Source: an uncultured Lachnospiraceae bacterium
GTDB taxonomy: Bacteria > Bacillota > Clostridia > Lachnospirales > Lachnospiraceae
Assembly (NCBI GenBank): GCA_902789735.1
Contig: CADAOZ010000021.1
Coordinates: 1 to 42,552 of the forward strand
Direction of reading: 5' to 3'
Length of the DNA stretch: 42,552 nucleotides
Shown: piece after piece, positions 25,799 through 33,300 of the stretch
Position numbering within the stretch: position 1 is the first letter of the stretch
How the letters are laid out: each line of letters starts with the position of its first letter
Notes under the pieces: model-generated
The model's database searches: none
What the model was told of the DNA's origin: nothing
Seen by the model: the letters and a program-made list of their open reading frames with translations, nothing else
Translations under genes and position numbers: made by a program

Positions 25799-26299
25799 TT
25801 ATTTTTCGAATAACTCGTTGATGACCTTCTCAAATTCCTCATTGAAGATATCGTTATGGCTCTTGATCGAAGCCGGCATCTGGGCGACAATCTTATCGTA
25901 TTTCAGGATGGCTCTTTTCAGTTCCCGGACTTCCTCCACGACAATGATATTGCCGCTGCGTTCCTCGATCGCCCTGCAGAATTCCAGCTGATGGTTGTTC
26001 ACATGCTCGCCGTAGCGCTTCTGCCTGGGAACAACGATCGGAATCTTCCCTTCCTGTAAAGGCATGATAAAACTGGAAGGGCCGCCGTGTGTGATCACGA
26101 TCCGGGCCTCTTTCACAAGCCGGCACATTTCGCTGTAAGGAAACAGCTTGCTGAATTTACAATATCCGGGTTCATAGGTACTGTAGCCGGTCTGGATCAC
26201 GACCTCTTCCTTGATCAGCCCTTTCTCCTTCATTTTATCTATATAACGAATCAGTCTGTTGAAAGACTGCTCGTGTGTACCTACAGTTACAAATATCAT
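25799..26299 (-). CDS. PssE/Alg13-like glycosyltransferase catalytic subunit
   Basis: A 166-residue protein equal to the C-terminal, nucleotide-sugar-binding half of a GT-B enzyme. MIFVTVGTHEQSFNRLI at the start and ITHGGPSSFIMPLQEGKIPIVVPRQKRYGEHVNNHQLEF in the middle match the PssE/EpsF/Cps14G group. These proteins work with a membrane-bound partner (PssD/Alg14), here encoded immediately upstream at 26389-26838. The pair normally adds the second sugar to the lipid-linked first sugar. AGAGG lies 7 bases before the ATG; the 89-bp spacer contains a TCCGGGA/TCCCGGA hairpin. Confidence 0.88.
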   Translation of the reverse strand: MIFVTVGTHEQSFNRLIRYIDKMKEKGLIKEEVVIQTGYSTYEPGYCKFSKLFPYSEMCRLVKEARIVITHGGPSSFIMPLQEGKIPIVVPRQKRYGEHVNNHQLEFCRAIEERSGNIIVVEEVRELKRAILKYDKIVAQMPASIKSHNDIFNEEFEKVINELFEK

Positions 26300-26388
26300 C
26301 GGATTACCTCTGGTACCTCCCTGGTAACTCCGGGACCCTTTCCCGGAACGTTCTGGTCACTGGATCTGCATCCTGTTCTCTTTGCAAA

Positions 26389-26838
26389 TCAGAAAATGCT
26401 GCCCAGGTTGATTGCCTTGGGATAGACTTTCTTCATCTCTTCCCACTCTACAATAAAGCGGTCCGCAATCGGATAAACGAGCTTGCCCGTCATGGTGGGC
26501 TTGTCGATCCTGTCAAATACTTCTATATAAACCGTCTTGGCGCCCGCCATCTTCCCGATATAGAAGAAGGGGACCGCGACGGCCGCTCCTGTTGAGATGA
26601 TCAGGTCCGGCTTTTCCTGTTTGATCAGCTGCAGGGCGAGCCTGGTATTAATGGCCAGGGCCTTGGCACTGCGGTTGGTCGGATAATAGCAGTAATAGAC
26701 CTTCTCGTCCTTCAGGATGCTTCTGGCATCCTCCTTGTCAAAGGTCACCCAGAAACGTTCATGTTTCTCCCAGAAGGGCTTCAGCATATACAGGTGAGTC
26801 AGATGCCCGCCGGATGATCCTACCAGACAAATTTTCAT
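26389..26838 (-). CDS. PssD/Alg14-like glycosyltransferase membrane-anchoring subunit
   Basis: A 149-residue protein corresponding to the N-terminal, acceptor-binding half of a split GT-B glycosyltransferase. Its start MKICLVGSSGGHLTHLYML has the family's SGGHL motif; PDLIISTGAAVAVPFFYIG and KTVYIEVFDRIDKPTMTGK are also typical. It would recruit the PssE-like subunit encoded downstream to the membrane. I placed the start at ATG 26838, preceded by AAAGGA, rather than 22 codons upstream where there is no site and the residues are not conserved-looking. Confidence 0.88.
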   Translation of the reverse strand: MKICLVGSSGGHLTHLYMLKPFWEKHERFWVTFDKEDARSILKDEKVYYCYYPTNRSAKALAINTRLALQLIKQEKPDLIISTGAAVAVPFFYIGKMAGAKTVYIEVFDRIDKPTMTGKLVYPIADRFIVEWEEMKKVYPKAINLGSIF

Positions 26839-26952
26839 CGAATACTTTCCTTTATTTCCATTCAGGCAGAACCCGGTCTTCCGGGAGCGGGCCTGCGTAT
26901 ACAATCCTGTAAAAAGCGCACTGTCCCCATGGAACAGACTACACTTACTAAC

Positions 26953-26981
26953 ATATTACAATATCAGACACTTTTAGTAAA
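26953..26981 (-). promoter_or_regulatory. Possible internal promoter with overlapping inverted repeat
   Basis: In the 212-bp gap between rfbA and the PssD-like gene, TTTACT (26981-26976) and TAATAT (26958-26953) on the minus strand are spaced by 17 bp. AGACAC (26966-26971) and GTGTCT (26991-26996) form an inverted repeat around the -35 box, as an operator might. Both boxes are only four-of-six matches. Confidence 0.35.
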
Positions 26982-27050
26982 CCCGAACTTGTGTCTCTTA
27001 TGTGAAATATACCGTGGGCCATTCCGGATGTATGAGGCCTTTGCCGCCGT

Positions 27051-27935
27051 TTACTTCTTGAATTTGGACTCCGCGACGGCCCGCAGATGCTGTCCGTAGG
27101 GGGATTTTCCGTATTTGGAAGCGGACTGCAGCAGCTGTTCCCGGTCGATCCAGCCGTGACGATAGGCGATCTCCTCCGGCGCGGATATTTTAAGTCCCTG
27201 CCGCTTCTCGATCATATGCACGAATTCGGACGCCTCCAGCAGGCTCTCCATGGTGCCTGTGTCCATCCAGGCATATCCTCTTCCCAGGATCGAGGCCGAC
27301 AGGATCCCTTCCTGCAGATACATCTCGTTCAGAGTGGTGATCTCCAGCTCTCCTCTGGGGGAAGGCTTGACTTTGGCGGCCATATCCGATACTCCCTTCG
27401 GATAGAAATAGAGGCCGGTGACCGCGTAATTGCTCTTGGGATGGGCCGGCTTTTCCTCGATGGAGACAACATTCTCGTCCTCATCGAATTCAACGATGCC
27501 GAACCGCTCGGGATCATTGACATAATAGCCAAAGACCGTGGCCCTGCCGTTTTCCGCGGCATGCATGGCTTCGATCAGCTGTCTGCCGAGGCCATTGCCG
27601 TAATAAATATTGTCGCCCAGCACCATGGCGCAGGCGTCATCCCCGATGAACTCCCTGCCGATCAGGAAAGCCTGGGCCAGTCCGTCCGGTGACGGCTGCA
27701 CAGCATATGACAGTTCAATACCGAACTGACTGCCATCTCCCAGCAGGGCTTCAAACCTGGGCGTATCCACCGGTGTGGAAATGATCAGGATCTCCCGGAT
27801 CTTGGCCAGCATCAGGGTAGACAGGGGATAATAAATCATCGGTTTATCATAGACCGGCAGCAGCTGCTTGGATGTGACCATGGTTAGCGGATAAAGCCTT
27901 GTGCCGGCGCCTCCGGCCAGAATAATACCTTTCAT
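27051..27935 (-). CDS. rfbA: Glucose-1-phosphate thymidylyltransferase
   Basis: A 294-residue enzyme that makes dTDP-glucose from dTTP and glucose-1-phosphate, the first step toward dTDP-rhamnose and other dTDP-sugars. The match is full length: [18 protein letters not shown] (nucleotide loop), [48 protein letters not shown] and [25 protein letters not shown] lies 8 bases before the ATG and a good promoter lies 42 bp upstream, so it heads the glycan operon. None of rfbB, rfbC or rfbD is in the window; they must be elsewhere, or dTDP-glucose is used directly. Confidence 0.95.
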   Translation of the reverse strand: MKGIILAGGAGTRLYPLTMVTSKQLLPVYDKPMIYYPLSTLMLAKIREILIISTPVDTPRFEALLGDGSQFGIELSYAVQPSPDGLAQAFLIGREFIGDDACAMVLGDNIYYGNGLGRQLIEAMHAAENGRATVFGYYVNDPERFGIVEFDEDENVVSIEEKPAHPKSNYAVTGLYFYPKGVSDMAAKVKPSPRGELEITTLNEMYLQEGILSASILGRGYAWMDTGTMESLLEASEFVHMIEKRQGLKISAPEEIAYRHGWIDREQLLQSASKYGKSPYGQHLRAVAESKFKK

Positions 27936-27976
27936 CTGTTACGCCTCTTTCAAAAAGATTTAACATTTCCGTAATT

Positions 27977-28004
27977 ATTATAGCACACACCATCCCCTTT
28001 ATAA
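27977..28004 (-). promoter_or_regulatory. Promoter of the polysaccharide operon
   Basis: On the minus strand TTATAA (28004-27999), a 16-bp spacer, and a perfect TATAAT (27982-27977) preceded by TGC, giving an extended -10. It predicts a leader of about 35 nt before the rfbA start codon. Confidence 0.7.
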
Positions 28005-28120
28005 CAGAAAGAACCAAAGGAATCACAGGGGAATCCATGCCTGCCCGGTCAATTGTGATGTCTGATTATATATCAGAACCCGCCAACAGGCAACTTTTTT
28101 CCTCAAAACCGCCGCAGGTG

Positions 28121-28442
28121 GACCAACACCCCTGGGGGACCAACACCCCTGGGGTCGTGCGCCAGCCAGGGCGACCGGCACCCCTGGGGTTGTGGGCAGG
28201 CTGGTGTCGTTTGCCATGTTGTTTTGAAAGAAGTCTGTGTTATACTATCTGCAAGACGAATGATGCAGACAACAGAGCGACCAACACCCCTGGGGTCGTG
28301 GTCCAACAGTGGGCGTGACCAGCACCTCTGGCACAGGTGACCGGCACCTCTGGGGTCTTGGTTCATGGGGTCTTGGTTCAACCAGGCGCCAGCTCAGGAA
28401 TGGTGACCGGAACCGGTGACCGGCACCTCTGGGGTCGTGGTC
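28121..28442 (+). repeat. 25-bp near-palindromic repeat, at least eight copies or partial copies
   Basis: Plus-oriented units begin at about 28121 (truncated), 28138, 28173, 28279, 28317 (truncated), 28339 and 28418, with an isolated right half near 28365-28379. The copy at 28279-28303 is full length: left half GACCAACACCCC, central T, right half GGGGTCGTGGTC. Variants carry GG for AA and CTC for CCC at fixed positions. The array fills the 530-bp gap between the divergent rfbA and pilin-like genes apart from the promoters; no gene is seen in this gap. Confidence 0.88.
28219..28246 (+). promoter_or_regulatory. Putative promoter of the pilin-like gene
   Basis: TTGTTT (28219-28224), 16 bp, then TATACT (28241-28246) preceded by TGT, an extended -10. 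It lies between repeat copies, about 220 bp before the ATG at 28466, so several 25-bp repeats would be in the 5' leader of the mRNA. Confidence 0.5.
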
Positions 28443-28465
28443 CACCTGGAAGGAAGGTTATATAT

Positions 28466-29218
28466 ATGAAGAAAAGATACAGATTAGCAGCCGCTCTGCT
28501 TGCGGGCCTGCTGCTCCTGCCGGTCTCTGTTCCAGCGGCGGATACAGAGGAAAACGGGAGCGGTGATGAAGCCCGGGTGCAGTATCCGGTCAGTGATACG
28601 CTGACGCCGGGCGGCATTGTGGAGCTGGAAGGCGGTGACCTGGAAGAGGGTGCATTTACCTTTGTGGTCATGGATGAAGAAAATAATGTCCTGCAGACTG
28701 TCACCAACAGTGAGGAAGGGGGGATCGATTTCGAACCGATCACCTATACTCTGAATGAGCCGGCCTCCGAATCCCTGACCTATACTTACACGGTCCGCCA
28801 GCTGGAATCCGACGATCCGGACGTTACGATTGATCCCACTGTTTACACCTTTGCGGTCGTTGTGACAGATCCCCGGGACGGCACCCTGGAGATTTGGGCC
28901 AGCGAGGGCTGGAACAGCCTGGATTTCACCAATACACGCAAAGAAAAGGGAAAAGAGGAAACCACCCCTGCGGCGGATCCGGAGGATGAAACCGGCAAAT
29001 CAGAAAACAGCAACAGCAAATCATCCGAAGACAAGAGCCGCGGCAAATCATCCTCCGGAAAAAACAGCAATTCCGGCAGCTCCAAGGATCAGGACACTTC
29101 GAAAGCCAAAAATACCCGCACCGGTGACACGGAGAATCCGGTCCTCTGGCTGCTGCTGGCCGGCGGTTCTCTGGCTGTCCTCTGTGCTGCAATTGTACTG
29201 AAAAAGAAACAAAAATGA
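28466..29218 (+). CDS. Small surface protein with one FctA-type (pilin isopeptide linker) domain and C-terminal anchor
   Basis: A 250-residue secreted protein: signal peptide (MKKRYRLAAALLAGLLLLPV), one FctA/Spy0128-like beta domain (about 36-152; EGAFTFVVMDEENNV, ITYTLNEP, YTYTVRQLESDD, TYTFAVVVTDPRDGTLEI, FTNTR), a Ser/Lys/Asp-rich linker, and a C-terminal anchor region. The anchor is TRTGD (217-221), a hydrophobic segment and KKKQK. The sorting motif lacks the usual LP before x-T-G. The same RTGD motif ends the giant adhesin at 30309-41942. AAGGAAGG lies 8 bases before this ATG; the open frame extends upstream through the 25-bp repeats but without a site. It could be a minor pilin, an adhesin partner or a stalk unit. 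No sortase gene is in the window. Confidence 0.8.
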   Translation: MKKRYRLAAALLAGLLLLPVSVPAADTEENGSGDEARVQYPVSDTLTPGGIVELEGGDLEEGAFTFVVMDEENNVLQTVTNSEEGGIDFEPITYTLNEPASESLTYTYTVRQLESDDPDVTIDPTVYTFAVVVTDPRDGTLEIWASEGWNSLDFTNTRKEKGKEETTPAADPEDETGKSENSNSKSSEDKSRGKSSSGKNSNSGSSKDQDTSKAKNTRTGDTENPVLWLLLAGGSLAVLCAAIVLKKKQK

Positions 29219-29311
29219 GCTAAAATACAGTAGACTTTTTCAAGTAAGTGTGTAATATATTAATTTGCTTTCAGGCATGATCATTCAATAATATGAAGCA
29301 TTAAATGTTTC

Positions 29312-29381
29312 TCAAATAATGGGACTCATAAGATGCAGCTCATAAAATGCAACTCATATAATGTTTCTTATACAATGATCA
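29312..29381 (+). repeat. 14-bp direct repeats, five copies
   Basis: Five consecutive 14-bp units: CTCAAATAATGGGA, CTCATAAGATGCAG, CTCATAAAATGCAA, CTCATATAATGTTT, CTTATACAATGATC, with a shorter related segment just before. They lie in the AT-rich 308-bp gap between the pilin-like gene and the DUF805 gene. No open frame uses them, since 14 is not a multiple of three. They could be binding sites for a regulator. Confidence 0.8.
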
Positions 29382-29440
29382 TTTTGAAGCAGTCGTTTAA
29401 ACCGTTTAAAAAAGTTTTAGCCTCCGGCATGTACGATTCG

Positions 29441-29446
29441 TATAAT
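29441..29446 (+). promoter_or_regulatory. Possible -10 box for the DUF805 gene
   Basis: A perfect TATAAT about 80 bp before the ATG at 29527; the -35 region (TTTAGC or TAGCCT) is poor. Located downstream of the 14-bp repeats. Confidence 0.4.
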
Positions 29447-29526
29447 AGAGTGTCGGAAGAAAAACGACCATTCAAAACAGTCAATCAAACAATCAATCAC
29501 ATTTATAAAAAAAGGAGATTACTACT

Positions 29527-29889
29527 ATGAGTTTTACAGAAGCAATTCAGACATGTTTTAGCAAAATCATTACCGTAGACGGCCGCGCGCGCAGGAGTGA
29601 ATTCTGGTATTTCTGGTTATTCACTGTAATCATCGGAGTCGTCTTAAGCCTGTTTTTCAAAGAAGACTCCACGATCGTTGGCCTGGTCAATATCATTATC
29701 TATATCACCACGTTTTCCGTTTCCATCCGCAGACTGCATGATACCGGCAGAAGCGGCTGGTGGTGGCTGATCGGACTGACCGGTATCGGCGGCATTGTCC
29801 TTCTGGTCTTCTACTGCCTGGACAGCCAGCCCGGCGCAAACAAGTATGGCCCCAACCCCAAGGGCGTAAATGGCTACAGCAACTTCTAA
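29527..29889 (+). CDS. DUF805 family membrane protein
   Basis: A 120-residue integral membrane protein of the DUF805 (YhaH/YhaI-like) family. Family signatures: the cytoplasmic start with GRARRSEFWYFWLF, the loop SIRRLHDTGRSGWWWLIGL and the C-terminal LDSQPGANKYGPNPKG. Three to four hydrophobic segments are seen. Molecular function is not known for the family. AAAGGAGA lies about 9 bases before the ATG. It has its own terminator, so it is probably a single-gene transcript. Confidence 0.92.
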   Translation: MSFTEAIQTCFSKIITVDGRARRSEFWYFWLFTVIIGVVLSLFFKEDSTIVGLVNIIIYITTFSVSIRRLHDTGRSGWWWLIGLTGIGGIVLLVFYCLDSQPGANKYGPNPKGVNGYSNF

Positions 29890-29922
29890 ACGGAATCGTT
29901 CCTGCATACCAAAGACACACAT

Positions 29923-29961
29923 GCCGGAAATTCTCCACGCTGCGAGAATTTCCGGCTTTTT
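29923..29961 (+). terminator. Rho-independent terminator of the DUF805 gene
   Basis: A 13-bp stem GCCGGAAATTCTC / GAGAATTTCCGGC with an 8-nt loop, followed by TTTTT, 33 bp after the stop codon. Confidence 0.92.
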
Positions 29962-30067
29962 ATTATATATATGAAAATGAAAAAGTTCTGATTCATATAA
30001 TATTCATAAAATAGTTCTGATGAGGCCGGGTGAGGATGAATCATTCCACATCCGGGGCAGCACGCAA

Positions 30068-30099
30068 ACAGGGCCGGCGGATCACTCCGCCGGCCCTGT
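30068..30099 (-). terminator. Hairpin facing the end of the giant adhesin gene
   Basis: A perfect 14-bp stem ACAGGGCCGGCGGA / TCCGCCGGCCCTGT with loop TCAC. It is 210 bp beyond the adhesin stop codon, with only a short T-run on the minus strand. The 30100-30308 stretch between them has no gene that I can recognise. Confidence 0.6.
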
Positions 30100-30308
30100 C
30101 ATGTGATGCATGCTGTGCAGGATGCCGGAACGGGCACATGCCCGCTCCGATATCTTATATTTTCAGTTACAGTTACGTGGGATCCTCAAAATCCGCGTAT
30201 GAGTGACCTGCCTTTTCCGGCAGTTCATCTGCGGATGCATCTGTCATCCACGCTTACGGTCATCTGCAGTCTGCTGCAGCCGGCCGGCGGTCTTTCCCGG
30301 CAGCCCGA

Positions 30309-33300
30309 TCAGTTCTTTTTGCCTTTCTTCCGCTTTCTTGCGATCACGGTGCCGGCTGCGCCGGCCGCTGCGGCTGCCGCCAGAACGGCCCACAGTGCCA
30401 TGTTGGCGTCATCTCCGGTCCTTGCGCCGCGGCGCGGTTTCTTCTTGCCTTTGGCAGTGATCTTGCTGTCCTTCATGATCAGGACATTGTTCACCACCTT
30501 GCCGCCGCCGGATACGATGACGATCTTTCCATCCTTATCTACGTAGAATTCGATAGCCGACGCCTTCTTGTATCCATTGGGCGCGCCGGTCTCTTTCAGG
30601 AAGTAGTGCACGCCGGGCCGCAGGTCCTTCACTTCGACAGGTCCTGTGCTGTAGGATGTCCACTTGGCCACCGCGAAGCCCTTGCCGTCTTCGATCTGGA
30701 GTTTGGCACCGCCCAGAGGCTTGCCTTTCTCATCGACCTTGAGGATCCGGGTGCCGCTGTGGGTATCTTCGACCAGCAGTACGCCTTCGCCGTTGATCTT
30801 CGCGGTCGTCTTGCCCTTATTGAGCGTTCCGTCCTCATTTAGTGTGAAGGTCGTATCCGACGCGATCAGGTAGCCATCAGGCGCTGCCGTCTCGTGCAGG
30901 GTGTAGGTCACGCCTGTCTTCAGGCCTGTCACTTCATGGGCCTTTGTGGTGGAGACCCACTCATCGACGACCATGCCGTAGGCATCCAGTACCTGGAGCG
31001 TGGCGCCTGCCACTTCCTTGCCGGACATGATATCCGTCTTCTTGACACTGACAGAGCCTTCATACTTGTTGACGAACTCAGGGATCGACTCGCCACCGTC
31101 ATAGGTTACTTCTGTGACCAGGATGCCTTCGTCAAGGTCGGTCACGGTTACGACGGCCTTCTTCTCGGACGTGTCATAAATGTAACCCTTCTCGCTCTTG
31201 ACAATCTCCCGGATAGTGTAGCTGTAAGTGCCGGGTTTCGTGTAGCTGATCGCGGGGAATACGATGTTCCCTGCCGCGTCATTGTAAACCGTATGCATGA
31301 CCACGCCGGTCTCGTCATTGACCAGTTCAAAGATAAACTGTTTGTCTTCCAGCTTCCGGTTCTCCAGCGTCTTGAAGGCCTTCAGGGATGCGGATCCCGC
31401 CGCCTCATAGGTATTGGTGAACAGGGCGCTGCCGCCGTCATAGACAGGGGTCGCGGTCAGGGTGCCGTCGCCGTTGTTGACGACTGTTACGGTAACTCTC
31501 TTCTCCGCCAGGTCATAAGTATAACCGGGCTTCGTCTCAACGGTTTCCTTGATGGTGTAGGTGTAGGTGCCTTCCACTTTGTACTCGATCGGGTCGAAGG
31601 TGATCTTGCCGCCGTCATCGTTCTTCTTGACCTGCAGCTGCTCCTCGCCCTGATACAGTTCGAAGCTGAACTGCTCTTCCCGAAGCTTCTTGCCGAACTC
31701 GGACTCCAGTTCCTTGTAGGCTTCCAGGACCACCGAACCGGACGCCTCATAGGTGTTGACGAATTCCGCAGTCTGCGGGGCCGTGCTGATGGTGCCGGTA
31801 TCTCCGGTCTTTCCGGTGTTGGTGTAGCCTGCGGATACCTCTCCCTCGGCCACGGTATAGGTGGTCTCGGTAGGAAGGCCTTCCGCTGTTTTGCTCTCGT
31901 CCGCCTTCAGCGTGAACTCTGCCACGCCGTCGGTGAAGGTCATGTCTCCGTAGGTGCCGTTGATGGTAGTATCGCTCAGGGTCACGGTGAATGTGAATTC
32001 CTTCGCGTTGTCGATGGCGTTCTCGCTCTCGACTGTCTTGGAGACGGTCAGGTCGCCGGTCTCCCTGGTGTTGGTGAAATCCGCTGCCGCTGTCTGTGTC
32101 TCACTGATGGTGCCGGTATCGCCGGACATCTCTGTGAGGAAGCCTTTGGCGGGCGCTTCTGTTACTGTGTAGTTCACTTCGGCAGGCAGGCCGGCCGCTG
32201 TCTTCGTCTCGCCGCCTTTGAGCTCAATGGTGGCCTTGCCATTGGTAAATTCAATGTCTCCATAAACACCGCTGATGGTCTTGTCATCCAGTTCGATGGT
32301 GAAGGTGAAGGTCTGGCTCTTGTCTGCCGCCCTGTCGGATACGACTTCCTTGCTGACCTCCAGGTCACCGGTCTTCCTGGTATTGGTGAATGCCGCCGTG
32401 CTCACTTCCTTCTCAAGGATCTTGCCGGTCTCGCCGGTGAAGGTGGTCGTGAACTTTCCGTCCGCTTCTTCCTCTACCTTATAGCCGATGTCCTTTGCAA
32501 GGCCTTCCGCTGCGCAGGATTCTCCGTCCGCCAGCTGGAACTCTGCCACGCCGTCTGTGAAGGTCATGCCGCCGTACTTGCCGTTGACGGTCTTGTCATC
32601 CAGGGTCACCTTGAAGCTGAACTTCCGGCTGTGGTCCGCTTCCAGATCACTGGTGACAGACTTGGTCACTGCCAGGCCGCCCTCGACCTTGGTGTTCACG
32701 AACGCCGCCTCAGGGGAAGCATCCTTCTCGATCGTTCCGGCCGTTCCGGTGGATGTCGTTACGAAGTTATCCGTATTGGCATCTTCCTCTTCAACTGTGT
32801 AGCCGACTGTAGCGGGCAGGCCTTCCGCGGCCTTGCTCTCGCCGTCCTTCAGGGTGAAGGTCGCGACGCCGTCCGCAAATTCCATATCTCCGTAGGTGCC
32901 TGTGATGGATGTATCATCCAGGGTCACTGTGAATGTGAACTCTTTGTCCTTGTCAGAGGCCGTGCTGCTCACAACGCTCTTGCTGACCTTGAGGCCGCCG
33001 GTCTCCCTGGTGTTGGTGAAAGTCGCGGTGGACTTTTCGGTGCTGATCGTACCGGTGTCACCGGTCTTCTCAGCGACGAAGCCTGCCGCTTCCGCTTCTG
33101 TTATGGTGTAGGTGATTTCTGTAGGAAGGCCCTTAGCAGTCTTGCTCTCGCCGCCCTTGAGCTCGATGGTCGCCACGCCTTCCGCGAAGGTGATGCCGCC
33201 ATAGGTACCGCTGATGCTGGTATCGCTCAGCTTGATGGTGAAGCTGAAGGTCTGGTCCTTGTCAGCCGCCTTGTCGGATACGACTTTCTTGCTGATCTCA

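Noticed and set aside
28037..28460. Small frames in the rfbA/pilin gap rich in GVLV or HPWG motifs
   Set aside because: These peptides are translations of the 25-bp DNA repeats in different frames, with no ribosome binding sites; they are not genes.
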